Positions 60,086 through 64,000 of a stretch of DNA of 64,000 nucleotides are shown piece by piece; positions within the stretch are counted from its first letter, which is position 1; each line of letters opens with the position of its first letter. The notes beneath the pieces are model-generated. The model worked only from the letters and a program-made list of their open reading frames with translations. It had not been told where the DNA came from and did not search any database. A program made the translations under genes and the position numbers. This DNA comes from Clostridia bacterium (lineage in GTDB: Bacteria; Bacillota; Clostridia; Christensenellales; Christensenellaceae), in the NCBI GenBank assembly GCA_017531505.1, contig JAFXKX010000001.1:28960-92959 (forward strand), read 5' to 3'.

Positions 60086-63000
60086 TTATTTGTTCTTATT
60101 TTTCTTGGGTGTCTCAACAAGAACCTCTTTAAATTCGAGGCAACCGCCGTCTTCTGCACCAGTGAATGTGTAGGTTACAAACTTGCCATTCTTGAATTCA
60201 AGCTCGTGTTCGCCTGCACCGTATGCCATAGCGTTGTAGTCCTTGTAAGAGGGATTGTTCGCTGCGAGGCACTCGATTACAGCTTCAGCTTGTTCCTTGT
60301 CAACTTCTTCGGAGAACCAGAACATACCGGAGGTAGACTGCTTTACAAAGACTGCGGAGATTTTGCCTTCTTCGGTAGGAATTTCGAAGGAGGTTTCGTC
60401 TTCAATGTCGACCTTGTTAAGGAATTCTACTTCGTCGGTTACCTCGTCGATCAGCATGAAGCTGATGTTGGAAGCGTCACCGGAGTTGAAGGAGATGGTG
60501 GGAGGAGTGTTGCCAGGATTGCAGTATTCAACAAAAGGCTTCGTGAAGATCTGGCCGTAGTTTCTGTCGCCATTGGGATACAGAGTAGCGGACTCATTGG
60601 TGTATGCGATAAAGCACTGACCGGGCGTATCGTTTCTGTTTACCAGTTCAAGCTCATAAGTAAGCGTTACGGTATCTTCTGCGCCGACAGACTGATAGAA
60701 GTACCATACGAAGCGTTCTTCTGCGGGAGTTTCACCTTTGAAGTAATCCATGGTGAAGCCAACCTTGCCATTTTCGTCAACAAACTCATAAGAAGCGGTT
60801 GCGCCATCTGCGGTTGCGATAGCGTTCGTGGTGTATTCAACTCCGTTGAAGGTAAGAACGACCTTTTCGCCGGTGAAATCGAAGTCAACGCCGATAAAGT
60901 CTTCAACGAAGGGAACAACAGCTTCGCCGGAAGCGGAAGTGCTGCCTCCGATGATCTCAGCCTTGATGCCGTCGAAGAATACCTTGTCTGCAGAGAACCA
61001 AACTGCCTCGCCGCCTGCCAGCATGTTCATGAAGCAGTGGCCGATGTAGTTTGTAGTCCAGGTATAGTCATAATGGGAACCATTAGACGCCGTACCATTT
61101 TCTCTCAGAGGAGCATAAACGGGATAGAAGTGAATACCTGCGCCGGTGATGTTTTCCTGAATGAACGTATAAGCTTCCCACATAGCGCGCTCGTAGCTGA
61201 TTGCGTGAGCTGCGGATTCATCGAGGAAGGGGTTAGGACCAGATACACCGTGTACCACGCCTCTCTCGGCACTGTTCGTCATATCGAATTCGAGTACGTC
61301 CTCGATCTTATTGTTACCGAGATCGGAAACAACCGCACCGTTACCGGAATAAGTAAAGGTGGAAGAGTTAGAGGAATACTTGCCGGAGTTCATCCAAGCC
61401 TTGAAATCACCTGCTTCGCGGGTTGTTGCCTCGTATACGACGGTGTCGCCGGCAGCGATATCTGCCCTTGCCCATGCATCAATAAGATTCCAGTAGCAAT
61501 CCCACTCGCTTTCATACTTGTCAGTATTAGCGTTGTAGTATTCTACGATTGCCTTAGGGATAGGATAGGAGTTGGTGCTGTTGTTACGGGCACGCATCCA
61601 AGCTTTTTCCATATAGAATACCTCGTTGGTATCTACGGAGCCATTCTTGAAGCTTACGGGAACAGTAGAAATATACTCGTTGTTCTCGCCGGAGTTGAAG
61701 TAGTAGGTATGACCGGAAGAGATCATAACCAGGTGCTGACGGTCTGTACGTCCCATCTGACCAAGTTCGGATGCGCCGAACATTTCTGCTGCTGTAAGAA
61801 GCGCATTTTCCATGTTTACGCCGTCGTAAACGTTACCTGCTTCCTGAATTGCTGCAGCGATCTTTGCAGGAAGTGCCTCGAGATCAGCTTCAGTAGCCAG
61901 AGAAGTGAGGGGCATTACGGGATCCTTGGTGGAAGAGAAAGGAACGATACCGAAGTTTACGGGAACACCTTCATTGATCAGTTCACGGAAGGTATCGGTA
62001 AGTGCGCCGATCATGGTATCGGCCATGACCTCCTCTTCAGAGAGGAATCCGCCGAGGATGTAGATGATATCTACGGGAAGAGCACTGCCGTTTTCGTATT
62101 CTACGTTACCTGTTACTTCAAGAGTAACGTCAACAAACTTGCCATCGAAATCGTTAGCAGTCTTGTCGATCTTGCGAAGAGTTACAGACTCTTCTGCATA
62201 AACGGGAGTTTCACCACTGCCAACACCGATAAGGTTCTGAGAAACCTCACGGCTTGTTGCAATACCGTCGCCATCAATATCCTGAGGCTTAGGAGCATAG
62301 AAGTATACACCGCGCTCAAGCTTCTGAGTTCCGGAAACAACTACCTGAACGGTATCGTTTGTCTTAGCGTTAAGGTTTACGGTATACTCGGTTGCAGCAG
62401 TTACAGGAACGACTACATCAGTGAGTTCACCATTAACGGAAACATAAATCTTGATGTCATCATTATCGTCTGCGCCATGGTTGAGAGAAACGTTGATCTC
62501 TACTGCATAAAGATCATCGGATTTTGCAACCTTGGACTGGGAAACGTTAAGGTTTGTGATAACGATCTGACCTGCTTCTGCCTCAATGCCTTCCATTGCA
62601 AGATAGAAGTCAATGAGAGCGTTAACACGGTCACCAACGCCGTTGGGGTTGGTGAGATATCCTGTGGAAGTTTTACTATCAGCAAAGTTAGTAATCTCAT
62701 CCGCAAATTCGTGCATATAGCCGCCCCACAAAAGCTTACGTCCTGTCTTTGCAGTCTTAAGGTAGCGATAGGTATCACCGCTATTGGGGTTAGCAATAAT
62801 CCAGATAGCAGCCTGTGTAGCTGTGATCAGTTCGGAGCGATCAAGCTCGTCCGCCTGTGCAAATCCTGCTTCCTTAAGCGCTGCCTTAGCTTCCTCAACG
62901 GAAACGTAAGGGTAAGCGTTCTCAACGATGGCACGAAGCTTCTTGGCCTGAGCATCAGTGAAGTACTCACTATCCTCGAGGTTTACGCGCTTGTAATAGA

Positions 63001-63370
63001 TTTCGCCATCAGTACCTGTAATAGCGTCGCAACAGTACATAACGTCGTAGTTGCTTACGCCGCTTTGGTAGATGCCGTTAGGAGTCCAGTCTCCTGTCAC
63101 TTTGGTTGTGTCCACCATCGGGAAGATGTGAACAGCTCCTCCGCCGGTTAACTGAACGGTGTGGTTACTGGTTTCATAGTACCAACGATTGTTTTCGGGA
63201 TCCTGTCCGATTGCATAAACGTAGGGATCCTTACCTTCAGCAAAGGTAAGCTTTGTAATGTCACCTTGCCAAAGGGTTTCTGCCAGAGCATTCATTGGCA
63301 CGCTCATCGTGCTTATGAATATCAGAGCTGCCAAAAACACAGAAAGCCCTTTCTTGAGTTTTTTTGCCAT
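60086..63370 (-). CDS. Thioester-domain surface adhesin with degenerate vWA domain
   Basis: 1094 residues. Signal peptide (SVFLAALIFISTMSVPMNALA). N-terminal thioester domain: Cys in YCCD (113-114) and Gln in TATQAAIW (Q186), the pair that forms the reactive Cys-Gln bond in Gram-positive adhesins. Near 450-640 is a vWA-like domain whose MIDAS is lost (IIYILGGFLSEEE, HLVMISSGHT). The rest is beta-rich. The end (TPKKNKNK) lacks an LPxTG-like signal and membrane anchor. ATG 63370 has AAAGGAG. A c-di-GMP-I riboswitch and a SARP-type promoter precede it. Confidence 0.82.
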   Translation of the reverse strand: MAKKLKKGLSVFLAALIFISTMSVPMNALAETLWQGDITKLTFAEGKDPYVYAIGQDPENNRWYYETSNHTVQLTGGGAVHIFPMVDTTKVTGDWTPNGIYQSGVSNYDVMYCCDAITGTDGEIYYKRVNLEDSEYFTDAQAKKLRAIVENAYPYVSVEEAKAALKEAGFAQADELDRSELITATQAAIWIIANPNSGDTYRYLKTAKTGRKLLWGGYMHEFADEITNFADSKTSTGYLTNPNGVGDRVNALIDFYLAMEGIEAEAGQIVITNLNVSQSKVAKSDDLYAVEINVSLNHGADDNDDIKIYVSVNGELTDVVVPVTAATEYTVNLNAKTNDTVQVVVSGTQKLERGVYFYAPKPQDIDGDGIATSREVSQNLIGVGSGETPVYAEESVTLRKIDKTANDFDGKFVDVTLEVTGNVEYENGSALPVDIIYILGGFLSEEEVMADTMIGALTDTFRELINEGVPVNFGIVPFSSTKDPVMPLTSLATEADLEALPAKIAAAIQEAGNVYDGVNMENALLTAAEMFGASELGQMGRTDRQHLVMISSGHTYYFNSGENNEYISTVPVSFKNGSVDTNEVFYMEKAWMRARNNSTNSYPIPKAIVEYYNANTDKYESEWDCYWNLIDAWARADIAAGDTVVYEATTREAGDFKAWMNSGKYSSNSSTFTYSGNGAVVSDLGNNKIEDVLEFDMTNSAERGVVHGVSGPNPFLDESAAHAISYERAMWEAYTFIQENITGAGIHFYPVYAPLRENGTASNGSHYDYTWTTNYIGHCFMNMLAGGEAVWFSADKVFFDGIKAEIIGGSTSASGEAVVPFVEDFIGVDFDFTGEKVVLTFNGVEYTTNAIATADGATASYEFVDENGKVGFTMDYFKGETPAEERFVWYFYQSVGAEDTVTLTYELELVNRNDTPGQCFIAYTNESATLYPNGDRNYGQIFTKPFVEYCNPGNTPPTISFNSGDASNISFMLIDEVTDEVEFLNKVDIEDETSFEIPTEEGKISAVFVKQSTSGMFWFSEEVDKEQAEAVIECLAANNPSYKDYNAMAYGAGEHELEFKNGKFVTYTFTGAEDGGCLEFKEVLVETPKKNKNK

Positions 63371-63408
63371 TGTTTCTTTCTCCTTTCTTTGAAAAAAGCA
63401 AAATCGAA

Positions 63409-63492
63409 ACACCGGCAGCCGGGCTGTCATAGCCAGAAAGGCCTTAGACCCCATAGCTTTGCGTCACTTCTTTTCAGGAGTTTTGCCATTAG
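63409..63492 (-). ncRNA. c-di-GMP-I (GEMM-I) riboswitch
   Basis: The minus-strand RNA carries the conserved order GGCAAAA, GAAAA tetraloop side, GACGCAAAGC, GGTCTAAGGC, ATGACAGCC and GGCTGCCG, as in clostridial GEMM-I aptamers. It lies in the adhesin leader, 39 bases before the start codon. A T6 run at about 63390 follows, consistent with an expression platform, but no clean terminator stem was resolved. Confidence 0.9.
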
Positions 63493-63627
63493 CAGTATCT
63501 CATGCGGATGTATGATACTTTCGCATCATACATTTGTAATCATCACACAAAGTAATAATGTTGGAATTTAGTGTGATAGATTAGCAGAACCCAAAACGAC
63601 TGTGATCATTTCATGTTCTGTCAACTT

Positions 63628-63661
63628 ATTGTAGCAGATCAGAGTCACAAAAACGGTCACT
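63628..63661 (-). promoter_or_regulatory. SARP-type promoter C (direct heptamers, 12-base period)
   Basis: Minus-strand AGTGACC (63661-63655) and TGTGACT (63649-63643), 9 bases, TACAAT (63633-63628). No -35 box. Same geometry as promoters A and B. Confidence 0.72.
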
Positions 63662-63772
63662 TTTTGTAAGGAAACATTCATTTTAAAAAAATGATCAGCA
63701 ATCGGTATAAACGACTCTCTTTTACAAATAATAAAGCCGTAGCTTGTAAACCAAAGGAGATTTTATATATTT

Positions 63773-64000
63773 ATGAAAGCAACAGGAATCGTACGCCGTA
63801 TTGATGATCTGGGCAGGATCGTAGTGCCAAAAGAGATCCGCCGGACATTGCGTATCCGCGAGGGCGACCCGCTGGAAATATACACGCAGGCAGACGGCAG
63901 TGTGATTTTGAAGAAATATTCCCCTGTAGGGGAATTGAGCCAATATGCGGAGGAACTGGCCCATTCCATGGGCAATGCGCTGGACAGAACGGCGATCATC
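63773..64000 (+). CDS. spoVT: Stage V sporulation protein T-like AbrB-family regulator (partial)
   Basis: The first 76 codons are in the window; the gene runs off the right edge. The AbrB swapped-hairpin DNA-binding domain (MKATGIVRRIDDLGRIVVPK, IRRTLRIREGDPLEIY) is followed by the start of the SpoVT GAF-like linker (ELSQYAEELAHSMGNAL). SpoVT controls late forespore genes in spore formers. AAAGGAG precedes ATG 63773. The first 37 bases of this region are duplicated at 59841. Confidence 0.88.
   Translation, partial: MKATGIVRRIDDLGRIVVPKEIRRTLRIREGDPLEIYTQADGSVILKKYSPVGELSQYAEELAHSMGNALDRTAII

Larger units (their letters stand above)
63371..63772. promoter_or_regulatory. Regulatory region between adhesin and spoVT
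   Basis: Holds the minus-strand adhesin leader: ribosome site, c-di-GMP-I riboswitch (63409-63492), a 9-bp hairpin (arms near 63505-63513 and 63522-63530), and the SARP-type promoter at 63628-63661. On the plus strand the spoVT leader has the stem TTTACAA / TTGTAAA (about 63720-63750) and AAAGGAG. I could not fix a spoVT promoter with confidence. Confidence 0.6.

Noticed and set aside
60038..63151. Plus-strand open frame of over 1000 codons opposite the adhesin gene
   Set aside because: Cys- and Val-rich shadow of the adhesin frame; no ribosome site, and the minus strand encodes the thioester and signal motifs.
1..64000. CRISPR array, tRNA or rRNA genes, transposases
   Set aside because: No regularly spaced repeats, cloverleaf sequences, rRNA segments or transposase motifs were seen on reading the window.

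Overview
The window looks like a chromosome segment of an anaerobic, low-to-mid GC Firmicute of the class Clostridia, probably a gut species related to Oscillospirales or Lachnospirales. The evidence is class III ribonucleotide reductase, a SpoVT-type sporulation regulator, a leucine T-box, a c-di-GMP-I riboswitch, a class B sortase, strong AGGAGG ribosome sites and many consensus sigma-A promoters with 17-base spacers. No rRNA, tRNA, CRISPR array, transposase or integrase was seen.

Positions 1-9.5 kb are metabolic: the tail of a sugar-binding protein, nrdDG behind a putative NrdR box and a leader hairpin, a nitrate/sulfonate-type ABC importer, a membrane-anchored beta-propeller protein, and a KDG kinase / KDPG aldolase operon. 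Positions 9.6-19.8 kb hold tilS-hpt-ftsH, a PHP phosphoesterase, prs, a tandem triplet of SIS sugar-phosphate isomerase paralogues, an SDR oxidoreductase and ilvE. Positions 19.8-25.3 kb hold an ECF-like sigma factor with an FtsX-like permease, a PfkB kinase, GtrA, a nitroreductase and a Gfo/Idh/MocA oxidoreductase. Positions 25.4-33.2 kb hold mnmA-glmU-pth-mfd and a PpiC foldase. Positions 33.2-37.6 kb hold a leucine T-box controlling a diverged isopropylmalate-synthase-like protein that lacks the HxH metal ligands, plus a TIM-barrel / acyl-CoA synthetase fusion.

Positions 37.6-64 kb form a cell-surface and c-di-GMP region. It has a SARP-like regulator (winged helix, BTAD, and a C-terminal domain resembling a GGDEF domain without its signature), a small unknown protein, a Cna-B/vWA surface protein ending in a PKTG sorting signal, a transglutaminase lipoprotein with type IV pilus genes (pilC, four pilin-like proteins, pilT), a four-gene c-di-GMP operon (GGDEF-EAL, ICMT-like, GH3-like, GGDEF-HD-GYP), a class B sortase, a macro-domain protein and a thioester-domain adhesin behind a c-di-GMP-I riboswitch.

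The main discovery is a shared promoter architecture. Two TGTGACY-type heptamers with a 12-base period lie exactly 9 bases upstream of the -10 box in front of three genes: the small unknown protein, the Cna-B protein and the thioester adhesin, which is 22 kb away on the other strand. None of the three has a -35 box. This is the layout used by SARP activators, and the SARP-like regulator gene lies immediately beside the first site. Together with the riboswitch and two c-di-GMP enzymes it suggests a surface-adhesion regulon with c-di-GMP input.

The adhesin lies between two copies of the first 37 bases of spoVT, and a neighbouring gene lies between 83-bp direct repeats that duplicate its 3' end. 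This marks 58.2-63.8 kb as a site of recent insertion or duplication.
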